A stretch of 64,000 bases of DNA from Flavobacteriales bacterium (GCA_016715895.1 JADJXH010000004.1:1426001-1490000), one strand, 5' to 3'; shown: positions 38,910 through 48,298, numbered from the stretch's first letter. Made by a program: numbers and translations. Notes: a model not told the origin generated them from the letters alone.

Positions 38910-39570
38910 GGTCATAGACTCTTGAGCATCGGGCCAAGTCATAGTAAGTGCCCCAATATTTAAAGTAGTCCTCAGAGCTTCGTTGGACGATTGTTTCATC
39001 CACTTCTAGTATCTGGCGAAAGCGAGATTTTCGATCTGCCTCAATGTCTTCGAATACGGGAAGGTGAAGCTGAAACGGATACTCTCCGCTATCTAATCTC
39101 AGATGCTGATAGTGTCGTGCAATCATTGTTAGAATCAACTCGTAGTTGTCCTCTATGCCATTGGATACGATTGAATCGATTGTCACCTCACAGTCCTTGA
39201 ACACGATTCGTAGTTCGTCAATGGACACCTTTTCCTGTGTGTTCTTCGCTCGAAGGCGCCTTACGGCGGAGAGTAGCGGTTTAAGGAAGAGTGCAGCCAC
39301 ACCGGCTTTCAGCAAGTCGAACGCTACCCCCTCAGCAATGAACTTCGCTACATCGGAGAGTTTAATGTTTGCGATGACCTCAATCGACAAATCGTAAAGC
39401 CCGCCGCAGTCACCGGATCGACCATGAACTACAGCTACGTAATCTCTTGAGAGATCATCCTCGAACTCCGCAATCCCTTCGAGAGGGATTATTTGGTCTT
39501 CCGGAATCGGGAGTGCCCAATACAGGACTTTGACGGCTATTGTGGTCTGCTTATGAGCCATGTTGCACAA
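38910..39570 (-). pseudogene. Unknown protein gene, 3' end cut by IS630 copy 1
   Basis: About 220 codons remain, starting at 39570 or at the MAHKQTT codon at 39561. The protein is acidic and AT-rich in codon use. A hydrophobic stretch (AEGVAFDLLKAGVAALFLKPLL) follows VIANIKLSDVAKF, and the C-terminal half (VFEDIEADRKSRFRQILEVDE) is soluble. No family is recognised. The frame runs into IS630 at 38909 after VYDL. Low GC suggests horizontal origin. Confidence 0.6.
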
Positions 39571-39693
39571 GTGGATGTGAGCGAAAGGTAGCCCTGGTCT
39601 AGCTACTGCCGGGTGTTTTCTACACCCCCCTCACTGTCGCATGTGTTCCGCGCGGGTGGGCATGCGCGTGAGCAGGCATGCCACTTGTGGCAT

Positions 39694-41336
39694 TCAATCC
39701 CCGGACTTCTCCAGAGCCCTCACCTTCGGATGATACGCCGGAAAGCAGGCTTTATAGATGCGCAATGCCTCTTGGAAGTGCCTGGAGGCTTCGGCATGGT
39801 TCGCCGAGCGCAGATCGATCTCTCCAAGTGCCTGGTGGATATCACCCAACTGGTCATGGTCCTTGCCCAAGAACTTTTCGGTGGTCGGTAAGGCGCTGAG
39901 CAGCAGATCGCGCGCTTCGAAATAGCGGCGTTTCTTGATGTGCAGTTCCGCCTGATTGATCAGCACGCGCGCCGTGAACGGGTGCTCCTGGCCGTATATC
40001 GCGATGCATGTATTGTAGGCCTGCATCAACAAAGAATCCGCCGTCGCGAGATGCGACTGCGCCATCGCCACCAGAGCCTGGCCGTTCAACGCCTGTGCGT
40101 ATGTGGTTGTCCGCATGGCTTTGTGACGTTCGCAGGCGTTGAGGGTGATCGAATAGCGCTCTTGAGCCTTGCGCAGGTCGTTCAGGCAGTAGTTGGCATA
40201 GGCAGCCGTATTGAGCACGGACGCCTGGCTCGGAAAGATCTCCGGCAACGAATCGACCACCATAGCCAACGCGCTGTCGGCAAGAGTACTGGCCAAGGAT
40301 GCCTCAGCAAGGTCGAGCAAGACGTCGGCAAGGCCTGCTATCGAGCTTGGCATCCGGTTGGAGCTGTTTGAACTGGAGGCCAGGTCGAGACTTGCTTCGT
40401 ATTCCTTACGGGCAGATGGGTAATGCCCTTGCAGATGGTGGATCTCGGCACTGAGTTGAAGCAGACCAACCTCGATGGAGGGGTTCGAACGTGTTCCCGC
40501 GAGGATGCGCTGACCTTGTGTGACCAACTTCCTGGCGGAACCGTAGTCCGCCAGCGCGGTCTTTACATGTCCCCAAGAGAGGTACGCGATCGCCTTTGCG
40601 GCTTCGTTGTGTTGCAACGATGAGAGGCACGCCACGGCTTCTTCGAATGTCGTGTCCGCGGACCGGAAAGCTTCCTGCCGGAACTGCAATGCGCCCTTCA
40701 TGAGCAGTGTTTCGCAGCGCAGCGAGCTGTCCGTATGAGCGGCCGTTTCGCAGGGCGAGAGGACGCGCTCGGCCAGTACCAGGCTGTCCGTCGCGATCAG
40801 GTTCTTTACGAGTTGCAGCCTGAACCTGATCCACCGGGTGTCCCTGCTCTTGTTCGCGGTATCGGCCTCCGTGTAACCGATCGCCGCTCGGATGAGGTAG
40901 TTGGCGTACGGCCACTCGTTGCGCATGGAGAGCGACCGCGACCAGTCTGAGAGTATCTGTGCGGCCTCTGGATCAAGGTTGTCCTTGACCTCCACATATA
41001 CTTTCAATGCGCTGTTGTATAGAGAATCCGATAAGTCATAATCGCCCAACGCAGCAGCTGAGCGAGCGAGGTAGCTGAGCGACCATGCGCGCTCCTCGTT
41101 CCAGTAGCCCTCACGACCCTTGATGACGTTCAGGACGCTGTCCGCCTTGAAGTAGTGCTCGTAGGCGGTTTTCGGATCGGATGCTCCCTCTGCATTTTCG
41201 GCGAGGCAGTGGTACGCGTTGTAGAGGTTGTCGTAGGTGAGGCTGATCTTCCAGAGTTCGGCTTGTTGCTGTTCGGCCTGCATCGCGTGTATGACGGAAT
41301 CCAAGTTGAACCGCATCCCATCACCGAGGTCCATTT
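39694..41336 (-). pseudogene. TPR-repeat half of a split membrane/TPR gene
   Basis: About 547 codons of tandem 34-42-residue helical repeats (for example AAALGDYDLSDSLYNSALKV, LQGHYPSARKEYEASLDL, KKRRYFEARDLLLSALP), typical of TPRs of the CHAT/SARP-associated kind. It begins next to the IS630 copy 2 boundary. Removing the IS and one TA joins it in frame with the membrane part at 42458-43086 (TTI-K-MDLGDG). A local ATG at 41334 could allow separate translation. A longer open frame through the IS is an artefact. Confidence 0.75.
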
Positions 41337-41338
41337 TA

Positions 41339-42455
41339 TTGATCCGGCATCGATATAGCGGACGATCGGCACGATCTGTGGATCTTGCCGAGGCATGCGC
41401 GAGAACGACTCCAGGAAGCTGTCGATGCCCGAGCTCAATGAGCGTCGTAGGCAGGCGGTGCAATGCAGGCTCAAGGGCATGGGCCTGAAGGAAACAGCCG
41501 AACTCTGTGGCATGTCCCGCAACACGGTGAACGAAGCCTGGCAACGGTACAAGGCCGGTGGCTGGAAGGCCATTCGTGTGTGGAAGACCGGTCGCCCGGT
41601 GGGCAAGGGACGCATCCTGACAAGTGAGCAGGAGAAGGAGACACAACGGCTGATCCGTGACAGAACGCCCGATCAGTTGAAAATGCCTTATGCGTTGTGG
41701 AACCGGCAAGCGGTGCGCGAGCTGATCGAGCGGCGCTACGACCGCAAGCTGGCCATACGCAGTGTGGGGCTCTATCTGGAGCGCTGGGGATTTACGCCGC
41801 AGAAGCCACTGCGCAAGGCCTACGAGCAGCGACCGGAGGCGGTGCGCAAGTGGCTGCACGAGGATTATCCGGCCATCCGTGCACGTGCCAAGGCTGAAGG
41901 TGCCGTGATCCACTGGGGCGATGAGACCGGTCTGCGCAGTGATGACGTTCGCGGGCGCAGCTACTCCCTGCGAGGCCACACTCCCGTGGTCAGGGTGAAC
42001 CACAACCGCCACGGCTGTTCGGTGATCTCCACGGTGACCAATCGCGGGGAAATGCGCTGGATGGTCTTCAAGGGCGCACTGAACAGCAGCATCCTGATCG
42101 GCTTTCTGAGAAGACTGGTCAAGGATAGCGACAACAAGGTGTTCCCTGATCTTGGACAACCTCAGGGTCCACCACAGCAAGCCGGTCAAGGAATGGCTCG
42201 AGGAGCATCTGGAGAGCATCGAGGTCTTCCACCTGCCGAGTTATTCGCCCGAACTCAACCCGGTGGAAGTAGCGAACGCAGCGCTGAAGGATGCCGTCAC
42301 CAAGCACGCTCCAGCACGCAAGAAGGGGCAGCTTGAACTCTTCACATCACGCTTCCTGCGTTCCCTCCAGCGACACCCCAAGCGCATCATCGCACTGTTC
42401 CAGAAAGACACCGTTCGTTACGCAGCCTGAGTCCAGATCATGAATGCCGGATCAA
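41339..42455 (+). mobile_element. IS630-family element, copy 2
   Basis: 1117 bp with tips TTGATCCGGCAT, flanked by TA at 41337-41338 and 42456-42457. It is inverted relative to copy 1 and shares the same sequence except for one inserted C near 42144. It interrupts a membrane/TPR gene. Confidence 0.9.
41395..42430 (+). pseudogene. IS630-family transposase, copy 2, frameshifted
   Basis: The N-terminal 250 residues equal copy 1. At about 42140-42146 the sequence TTCCCTGATC replaces TTCCTGATC of copy 1. The extra C shifts the frame just before the second catalytic Asp (LDNL), so the second Asp and the Glu fall in another frame (42152-42430), which ends in the native C-terminus QRHPKRIIALFQKDTVRYAA. 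Without frameshifting the product is dead. Confidence 0.85.
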
Positions 42456-42457
42456 TA

Positions 42458-43086
42458 ATGGTCGTGTGCTTCCCCTCGGGTTCAAGATGGTCCGGTCCGA
42501 AGAGCCAAACCCGGCCTTCGCGATTCGCGCGCTCAGCATGGAGCACTGCCTGTTCGCATTCCCCCTTCGCATACGCCTCCTCGTACGCCTCGAACTCCTC
42601 GACCATGTGCATGTTGGCGATCAACCTCTCGTTCCCCCGGTTGAGCGTGATGATGACCGAGCGGTAGATGGCGACAGGCTGGAGGTAGGAAAGGAAGCCC
42701 AATGCCCCGAAGAGAATGGCCGATTGGATGATCAAGGGCCGGGTCGGTTCGATCTTCTGCTTGCGCTTGACGCCCCAGCGTACCAGCAGGAGTATCAGCA
42801 AGGCGCCGTTCACGGCCGGAAGTACTTTGAAGACGATGTCCTGCCGCGCATAGGTTGCGAAGGGCAGCGCGACCATGGAAGCGGAGAATGCGACACCGGC
42901 GCTTATCGCTAACCATGCAGGAGTATCGGCGGTCGGTCTCAGCAGACGATAGCCCCAAACGAGGTAGGCTAGGGCCAATGCGAAGGAAGCGATAGCGAAG
43001 AGTGCGTTTGTCAGCGGCAGCCCCGCCATTCTTCCGATGAGCAGCACCAGCAGGACGAGCAGCAGGATCTTCTCGAGTTTCTTCAT
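42458..43086 (-). pseudogene. Membrane-protein half of a split membrane/TPR gene
   Basis: About 209 codons from MKKLEKILLLVLLVLLIGRM. Five hydrophobic segments: residues about 6-22, 24-44, 57-80, 88-106 and 120-140. The start resembles GldL-like small membrane proteins of Bacteroidota. It then has a soluble stretch (EEFEAYEEAYAKGECEQAVLHAE) that looks like the first TPR-like helix pair. The frame enters IS630 copy 2 after KHTTI. Its original C-terminal part is 39694-41336. Confidence 0.72.
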
Positions 43087-43293
43087 ATGTTGGGGAACCG
43101 CAGAGCAATGTAACTCGCTTGCATCGCCACTGTGTTGACCTCATTATCGCAAGTGTTCCGATCGCGCAGCGGAGCAAGCCCGGTCGGGCCACTTGTGACC
43201 TGATGGATGCCGTGGCTTGATCATCGTCACGGCTGTTCGCCGGTCTGCGACCGGCCCCGCCGATCTCAGGGCCGATCGAACAGGCGATGAACG

Positions 43294-43431
43294 ATGATCG
43301 CGCGGTACGTGAACGACCTGCACGAGAACCCGGTGAAGGCGGGCGATGTAGAGCTTGCCGAGGACGAGGTGTCCTGCTCAGGGCCGGCGATGGCCGGGAA
43401 GCCGGGCTTGTTGAAGGTGGAAGAGTTGTGA
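43294..43431 (+). pseudogene. C-terminal remnant of a REP-associated tyrosine transposase (RAYT)
   Basis: A 45-codon frame reading RYVNDLHENPVKAGDVELAEDE and ending GKPGLLKVEEL-stop. The HENPVKAG motif and the LLKV end are typical of the C-terminus of IS200-like RAYT proteins, but the catalytic HUH and Tyr region is missing. The remaining bases of 43087-43525 hold no other gene that I can support. Confidence 0.6.
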
Positions 43432-43541
43432 GGGCGCGGTCACCGTTCCTCCGCCGGAGCTGCAGCGGAGGCGTGAGTCTGCGTGTGAAGTCTTCCTTGC
43501 TGGGTGTGGTGGTCACAAATGGTCCTGTAAGCACCCCCCTT

Positions 43542-44438
43542 TTAGGCGCAGTGCATTGTAAAGGTACTTCTAGGTGTGGTGGTGTTGTGGATGTCCTGTT
43601 GAACTGTGGGGAACTCCGCGCGTGAGCCTGTGTAGTGGGCAGGGAGTTGTCCACATTTCAACAGGAACGCACGGGGCGAGAGGCGGAGCAGCGAACCGTG
43701 CGGGCGCACATGGTTGTAGCGCCACATCCACTCCTGGGACATTTGCCGGACCTGTTCGAGGGACTCGAAGATCCAGGCATCCAGCACTTCTGTCCGGTAT
43801 GTCCTGTTGAAGCGCTCGATCAGGCCGTTCTGCATGGGCCTGCCAGGCTGGATATAGGCGAACTCGATCTCCTTGGCCGCAGCCCATTCCTTCATGGCCT
43901 GCGCGATGAACTCCGGCCCGTTGTCCATGCGCAGGCGTTCGGGCTTGCCGCGCCACTCGATGAGTTGTTCGAGCTCCCTGATCACCCGAGGGGCTGGCAG
44001 GGATGTGTCCACCGCGATGCACAAGGCCTCCCGGTTGAAGTCGTCCATCACGTTGAAGGTCCTGTACTTGCGGCCGGTGGACAGCGCATCGTGCATGAAG
44101 TCCATGCTCCAGGTAATGTTCGGCCCGATGGGCAGCACGATCGGGTCCTTCACCCGCTCGGGGACACGGCGCTTGGTGCGTTTGCGCTGGGGCAACTTGC
44201 ACTCCTTGTAGATCCGATGCAGACGCTTCTTGTTGGCCTTGCAGCCCTCGTTGCGCATGTGGATCCGTATCAACGAGAAGCCCCACTGCGCCTCGCTCTC
44301 CGCCACCCGCATCATGTGTTCGATCACCTCCGCATCGTTCTTCTCCTTGGGCACGTAGCGGTACACGCTCGCGCTCAAGTCCAACAGCTTGCAGGCCCGG
44401 CGTTCGCTGTACTGGCGCTGTTCGACCAGTCGGCGCAC
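43542..44438 (-). CDS. IS3-family transposase orfB
   Basis: 298 residues from the first ATG; the frame opens earlier as VGPDDKREIV. TWSMDFMHDALSTG (Asp), RMDNGPEFIAQ (Asp) and GRPMQNGLIERFNRTYRTEVLD (Glu) make the DDE triad; NHVRPHGSLLRLSP closes the core. About 40 extra C-terminal residues run to the element tip. It lies in the -1 frame relative to orfA. A canonical slippery heptamer G-GGA-AAG lies at 44474-44468, so an OrfAB fusion by -1 frameshifting is likely. Confidence 0.9.
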   Translation of the reverse strand: MRRLVEQRQYSERRACKLLDLSASVYRYVPKEKNDAEVIEHMMRVAESEAQWGFSLIRIHMRNEGCKANKKRLHRIYKECKLPQRKRTKRRVPERVKDPIVLPIGPNITWSMDFMHDALSTGRKYRTFNVMDDFNREALCIAVDTSLPAPRVIRELEQLIEWRGKPERLRMDNGPEFIAQAMKEWAAAKEIEFAYIQPGRPMQNGLIERFNRTYRTEVLDAWIFESLEQVRQMSQEWMWRYNHVRPHGSLLRLSPRAFLLKCGQLPAHYTGSRAEFPTVQQDIHNTTTPRSTFTMHCA

Positions 44439-44461
44439 GATCTCTCGCTTATCGTCCGGGC

Positions 44462-44737
44462 CTACAACTTTCCCTCGATGATCTCCTTGAGCACTTGGCG
44501 GTCCATCTGCGCCTCAGTGTACATCTTCTCCAGCCGGGCATACTTGGCCTTCAGCTCCTTGAACTCCTTGAGCTGGTTGGCGTCCAGGCCGCTGTACTTG
44601 GCCTTCCACTGGTAGAACGTGGGCTGGCTCACACCGTGCTCCCGGCACAGGTCCGCCACCTTCTTGCCCGCCTCATGCTCGCGCAGCATCCCAACGATCT
44701 GCGCCTCGGTGAATCTGCTCTTCTTCATCCTGATCAA
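44462..44737 (-). CDS. IS3-family transposase orfA
   Basis: 91 residues. KSRFTEAQIVGMLREHEAGKKVADLCREHGVSQPTFYQWKAKY is the IS3 OrfA helix-turn-helix, followed by a coiled segment (LKEFKELKAKYARLEKMYTEAQ). It ends EGKL at the slippery sequence, consistent with programmed frameshifting into orfB. Confidence 0.9.
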   Translation of the reverse strand: MIRMKKSRFTEAQIVGMLREHEAGKKVADLCREHGVSQPTFYQWKAKYSGLDANQLKEFKELKAKYARLEKMYTEAQMDRQVLKEIIEGKL

Positions 44738-44877
44738 GGTTAGGTGTTTCTACTTTCACCTGCACCTGTTTCAGGGGGTGCTTACAGTCCCGCCTGTTCA
44801 GACGGATCAACGGCAGGGCGGGAACACTTGCGACAAGGAGGACGACCCTACGGCCAACATGATGGTTTCGAAGGTCC

Positions 44878-45765
44878 CTAATCGCGCTTGATGAAGTGGC
44901 TCGATATTACATCCATGCGCTTGCAATACTTGTAGTACTGTTCCTTTGAAAGGATGGAAGTCAGGAGTAGGTCATGGATCTCCGCAGTTGGCTTATTCTT
45001 CTGCTCCAACATGAGAAGGTGAGCCACCAGCATGTCATAGAAAATGGGCATGTAGTATTCCATGAAATTGCGGTCCTTCTTGTAGATGTTCATCTCGAAG
45101 TCCTTGAAGTAGAACTCGTCGAACTGATAGTAGGGCTTGCCGTTGATCAGGGGCAATAGCGGTGCGTACTCTTCGATCCCGTTCCAGTTCGGGCCGCGCA
45201 TTGCCTTCAGGTAGCTTGATAGCTGCGACCCTAGCTCGTCGACGAACACCAAGAAGAACACGGCCTTTTCCTTCTCGTCCTTGAACCCCAGTGCATCAAG
45301 GTCCCAGTTCCTCTTGGAATAGTTGAAGGGACGATTCTTGTTGATGACCGATACGAAAAGGCTCGAGTAGTACGCGCTTATCTGTTCGTGCCGGCTGACA
45401 TCCTTCTTCAAATAGGTTTGAGCGACAATGGTGTTATCCTCCGGGTTCGCCTCATACATGTTGTAGTTTACCCTGATGATCGTATGGAAGATCTTCAAGG
45501 TAGCTGAATCCGGGCAAGACAAGTACTCTCTTTCGATGATGCGGTTGTTCGGTTTGGCAGCCTCTTGTATGAAGGCCGCAACGTGTTCGAACTTGGTTCC
45601 TTGATACTTGGCGATCAAGGCGGCATCCTCGGAACCTGATAAACCGTGGTTCGTGCGGTAGAACTTGGCGAGTGTAACGATCTCTTGAACATCGTTCAAC
45701 TGCTGGCCGAAAGCTCCCAAAGTCAGGAGCGTTAGACCAGTCGATATCGCGAGCGCTTTACTCAT
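44878..45765 (-). CDS. Secreted protein of unknown function
   Basis: A 295-residue protein with a signal peptide (ALAISTGLTLLTLGAFGQ). The mature part is helix-rich, Tyr- and Lys-rich, with WNGIEEYAPLLPLINGKPYYQF and NFMEYYMPIFYDMLVAHLLMLEQ. I recognise no family. Codon use and GC near 50 percent differ from the core genome, so it is probably acquired. It stands alone, just beyond IS3 element 2. Confidence 0.6.
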   Translation of the reverse strand: MSKALAISTGLTLLTLGAFGQQLNDVQEIVTLAKFYRTNHGLSGSEDAALIAKYQGTKFEHVAAFIQEAAKPNNRIIEREYLSCPDSATLKIFHTIIRVNYNMYEANPEDNTIVAQTYLKKDVSRHEQISAYYSSLFVSVINKNRPFNYSKRNWDLDALGFKDEKEKAVFFLVFVDELGSQLSSYLKAMRGPNWNGIEEYAPLLPLINGKPYYQFDEFYFKDFEMNIYKKDRNFMEYYMPIFYDMLVAHLLMLEQKNKPTAEIHDLLLTSILSKEQYYKYCKRMDVISSHFIKRD

Positions 45766-45820
45766 CGGTTGCGGAATAATGTTCCGTTTGCGTTGTGAGG
45801 ATCAAGATATGTCCATTCTG

Positions 45821-45866
45821 GACCACCGCAGGGTGTCCGCCCAAACCTCCGCCGGGCCTTTCGCGC
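45821..45866 (+). repeat. Dispersed intergenic repeat, copy a
   Basis: GACCACCGCAGGGTGTCCGC, then CCAAACCTCC and GCCGGGCC, continuing with TTTCGCGC. About 46 nt, closely similar to 46436-46481 and 48790-48834. It lies between two minus-strand genes. Confidence 0.7.
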
Positions 45867-45924
45867 TCGCGAGGTTTTTACGAGGCGATGGCGACGACCC
45901 TGCAAACCGAGCAATCATCAGATC

Positions 45925-46422
45925 TCACTTCAACCTGATGGACGCAACAATGCTGGGAATGGCACTGGCCAGTTGTCCGGATGGTTGTACGAAGGAGAAC
46001 ATATGCAGCCGATCGGTCTTAGTGGCTACCACCCAGAGCTCAACGTCCTGACCGTTCGCTGAGAGTCGTACGCGCCTCGCCTTATGCCCATCCAGTTTCT
46101 CTCGGGTCAGCTCATACGGCATAGCACCGACCTGCACTTGCTTCCTGACATACTCGTCAAACGCCTTGTTCTCGTCAAAGCTCCTTCGCTCGCTATTGAT
46201 GATGACCATGGGGGTCGTGGCGGCGCAAACGAGCACGGCTTTTGAGCCTGGTATGGATGGCTTCTGCCATTGCGGGTCGCAAGGCAGATCGATCTTGAAG
46301 CCAAGGCTGTCGTTGGTGTATTCGATCAGTTCAATTGCCGGTGAGCTTTGCTGAGCGGCGCTTGATCCTGCAAAGGCGAGAAGGACACTCGACAACAGAT
46401 ATGCTCGAACCGGGTGCTTCAT
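45925..46422 (-). CDS. Secreted protein, PsbP/DUF1795-like fold possible
   Basis: 165 residues from MKHPVRAYLLSSVLLAFAGS, a signal peptide. The mature domain (YTNDSLGFKIDLPCDPQWQKP, later ELTREKLDGHKARRVRLSANGQDVELWVVATKTDRLHMFSF) resembles small beta-rich PsbP or DUF1795 proteins, in which a Y..D.LGFKI start is followed by strands. The similarity is weak by eye. An ATG 9 nt upstream is possible; the chosen start places the basic residues before the hydrophobic core. Role unknown. Confidence 0.55.
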   Translation of the reverse strand: MKHPVRAYLLSSVLLAFAGSSAAQQSSPAIELIEYTNDSLGFKIDLPCDPQWQKPSIPGSKAVLVCAATTPMVIINSERRSFDENKAFDEYVRKQVQVGAMPYELTREKLDGHKARRVRLSANGQDVELWVVATKTDRLHMFSFVQPSGQLASAIPSIVASIRLK

Positions 46423-46435
46423 AGGTGGCAATCTA

Positions 46436-46481
46436 GACCACCGCAGGGTGTTCTCCCAAACCTACGCCGGGTCTGTCGCGC
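46436..46481 (+). repeat. Dispersed intergenic repeat, copy b
   Basis: GACCACCGCAGGGTGTTCTC, then CCAAACCTACGCCGGGTCTG and TCGCGC. It lies upstream of a secreted-protein gene and matches copies a and c. Confidence 0.72.
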
Positions 46482-46608
46482 ATGCGGGACGCCTCTGCTG
46501 CTGCGGGACAGACACAGCGACCCGAAGCCGTGCCTTGCGGCCCCGAACCTATGCGGCTTTGGGTCCGTTCGGGTTCTCCGCATGATCACACGGGATCCGC
46601 GCACCACC

Positions 46609-46947
46609 TCATTGTTCCTCGAGAACCGACGCCCCTTTCGTGCGGTCCCCCGAGGTCCATTCCCACGATTCGTGCAGGCGGATCTTTCCGTTGGGGAGTA
46701 CTTCGGGCGTGGACCGGCAGATGCCGGTCATCAGTTCGCCGCGGTCGTTGACCTGGTGGTACCGCATGTCGATGCGGCCCTCTTCGTCCACGAGACCGAT
46801 CAGGTGCCCCTGTTGGATCCTGCCGCCGGAATAGGCGGAGGTGAGGATGTGGCCGACCTGACGATACAGGAAGACCGTTTCGTCCGAGGTCTCGCCGTTG
46901 TCCGTGTTCGAGATGGGCCGGAAGACCCTTCCATCATAGTTGATCAT
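46609..46947 (-). CDS. Small conserved protein, often misnamed N-acetylglutamate synthase
   Basis: 112 residues. FRPISNTDNGETSDETVFLYRQ, ILTSAYSGGRIQQGHLIGLVDE and RYHQVNDRGELMTGICRS.PE form a beta-rich single domain that I know from many Bacteroidota and Firmicutes as a stand-alone conserved protein. It is sometimes annotated as n-acetylglutamate synthase without catalytic support. It sits 6 nt after a GNAT gene in the same direction. Confidence 0.7.
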   Translation of the reverse strand: MINYDGRVFRPISNTDNGETSDETVFLYRQVGHILTSAYSGGRIQQGHLIGLVDEEGRIDMRYHQVNDRGELMTGICRSTPEVLPNGKIRLHESWEWTSGDRTKGASVLEEQ

Positions 46948-46953
46948 GGCGGT

Positions 46954-47361
46954 TCATTGGAGGTCCTCGACCCGGTCGAGCACGTAACACTGCGGCCATT
47001 GCGTCAGGCCGATCTTGGGGTAGTAGGCCTCCGCCTTGGGGGCGGAGAGCAGGATGAGCCTGGCCTTGGGGGCGGCTTCCTTGGTGCGTCTGATCAGCTC
47101 CCTCCCGATCCCGGTCCGCTGGTGATCGCGATGGACGGCCAGGTCGGACAGGTAGGTGCAGTAGTCGAAGTCGGTCAATGAGCGGGCAATGCCGACCAGG
47201 AGCCCGTTCTCACGAGCGGTCACGATCAGGTTGGCGTGTTGGACCATCTTGGAGAGGGTCGCGTGATCGTCCACCGGTCTTCGTTCTCCGAGGGTGGAGT
47301 TCACCAGGACCTCCCGGAACTCCTCCACGGACAGGGTTGGTTCAATGCGATAGTCGATCAT
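46954..47361 (-). CDS. GNAT family N-acetyltransferase
   Basis: A 135-residue single GNAT domain. LIVTARENGLLVGIARSLTDFDYCTYLSDLAVHRDHQRTGIGRELIRR contains the beta4 strand and the Q/R-x-x-G-x-G/A acetyl-CoA loop (QRTGIG), and LILLSAPKAEAYYPKIGLTQW gives the C-terminal strand and the Y-x-K-I-G-F-like helix. The substrate is unknown. It overlaps the upstream GNAT gene by 20 nt, so the pair is probably co-translated. Confidence 0.85.
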   Translation of the reverse strand: MIDYRIEPTLSVEEFREVLVNSTLGERRPVDDHATLSKMVQHANLIVTARENGLLVGIARSLTDFDYCTYLSDLAVHRDHQRTGIGRELIRRTKEAAPKARLILLSAPKAEAYYPKIGLTQWPQCYVLDRVEDLQ

Positions 47362-47875
47362 TCCGATCCGTGTTCAGGTCCAACAGGTAGATCCAGTATT
47401 GCTTGTCGTACCGCGTGAGGCTGCGGACGACCTTGAACCCGAAGCCTTCGTAGATGTGCCGGGCGGCATCCATGAATTCCGAGGTGTGCAAGGCGATGTA
47501 TCGCTCCCCGGTGCGGTGCGCGTGGTCGATGCACATCGTGGTCAGGCGTTTGGCGATCCCGTTCCCGGTGTATTCCGGGTCCACGCCCACCATGCGGATG
47601 TAGCTCCATGCGGCATCGAACAGGTCCATGGGCCGACCGTTCGGCAGCAGAAAGGCCATGCCGACGATCTCCGTGTCACGTTCGCACACAAAACACGTCG
47701 AGGTACGGATCAACTGCGCGTACGTGTCCGGAGCGGCCATGAACGCATGGAACTTCTCCCAATTGGCCGGCGTTAAGGCGGACCGGTACTGTCCATAGGA
47801 TCGGAGCCCCAACGCGTGCAAGGCCGCGGCATCGGCAAGAGTGCCCGTCCGGTAGGTCAGCGTCATGGGGTCCAT
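47342..47875 (-). CDS. GNAT family N-acetyltransferase
   Basis: 177 residues from MDPMTLTYRTGTLADAAALH. The GNAT core includes SYIRMVGVDPEYTGNGIAKRLTTMCID (acetyl-CoA loop EYTGNGIA) and HIYEGFGFKVVRSLTRYDKQYWIYLL. An ORF start at 47953 would add 26 residues unlike a GNAT N-terminus, so 47875 is preferred, with 47866 also possible. It overlaps the following GNAT gene. Confidence 0.83.
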   Translation of the reverse strand: MDPMTLTYRTGTLADAAALHALGLRSYGQYRSALTPANWEKFHAFMAAPDTYAQLIRTSTCFVCERDTEIVGMAFLLPNGRPMDLFDAAWSYIRMVGVDPEYTGNGIAKRLTTMCIDHAHRTGERYIALHTSEFMDAARHIYEGFGFKVVRSLTRYDKQYWIYLLDLNTDRNDRLSH

Positions 47876-48067
47876 TCGGTCCGCCTGTGCGATCGCGTGT
47901 TCATTAGTTGGCCGATCACAGGGCTGGGTAAGGTAGAACGGACCGTCCCCCACCGGCCGTGGCCTGTCTCACCGCAGGGTGCGCATCTGAGCGTAGCCTA
48001 TAGCTATGCTTGAGAAGAACAGGAGCGTAGTAGCCTTTGGCCCTTTCGGCGCATTAGGGCTCCGAGA

Positions 48068-48298
48068 TCAATCGTTCAACGCCGCCACGAGGGCATCGGG
48101 CGTCATCTGGATCTCGTTGAGGATCTTGCGGATCAAAGGACGGCTGATGTCCTGACCCTTATGATGTGGGAGCGTGGTGTAGCGCCCATCCGCGTGCCGG
48201 TAGAAGACATGGCTTCCTTTCTGTCGCACCACCACGAAGCCCCACTTGAGCAAGATGCGTTCGAAGGTCCGCGCATCCACGATGGGCAGTTTGCTCAT
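48068..48298 (-). CDS. hicA: HicA-family mRNA interferase toxin
   Basis: 76 residues. VDARTFERILLKWGFVVVRQKGSHVFYRH contains the G-S-H catalytic His of HicA, with TLPHHKGQDISRPLIRKILN after it. It has a double-stranded RNA-binding-like fold and cleaves mRNA. The start at 48298 overlaps the antitoxin stop (ATGA), which supports coupled translation; a longer start at 48376 would run through the antitoxin gene in another frame. Confidence 0.9.
   Translation of the reverse strand: MSKLPIVDARTFERILLKWGFVVVRQKGSHVFYRHADGRYTTLPHHKGQDISRPLIRKILNEIQMTPDALVAALND

Larger units (their letters stand above)
43526..44786 (-). mobile_element. IS3-family element no. 2
   Basis: 1261 bp with tips TGTAAGCACCCCC and a 4-nt target duplication GTCC (43522-43525 and 44787-44790). 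The same subgroup as element 1 by tips and duplication length, but with clearly different proteins. Confidence 0.9.

Noticed and set aside
39694..42219. 841-codon minus-strand frame joining antisense IS630 sequence to the TPR protein
   Set aside because: The N-terminal 300 residues are the antisense of the transposase. The join is created by the IS insertion, and the real partner is the membrane part at 42458-43086.
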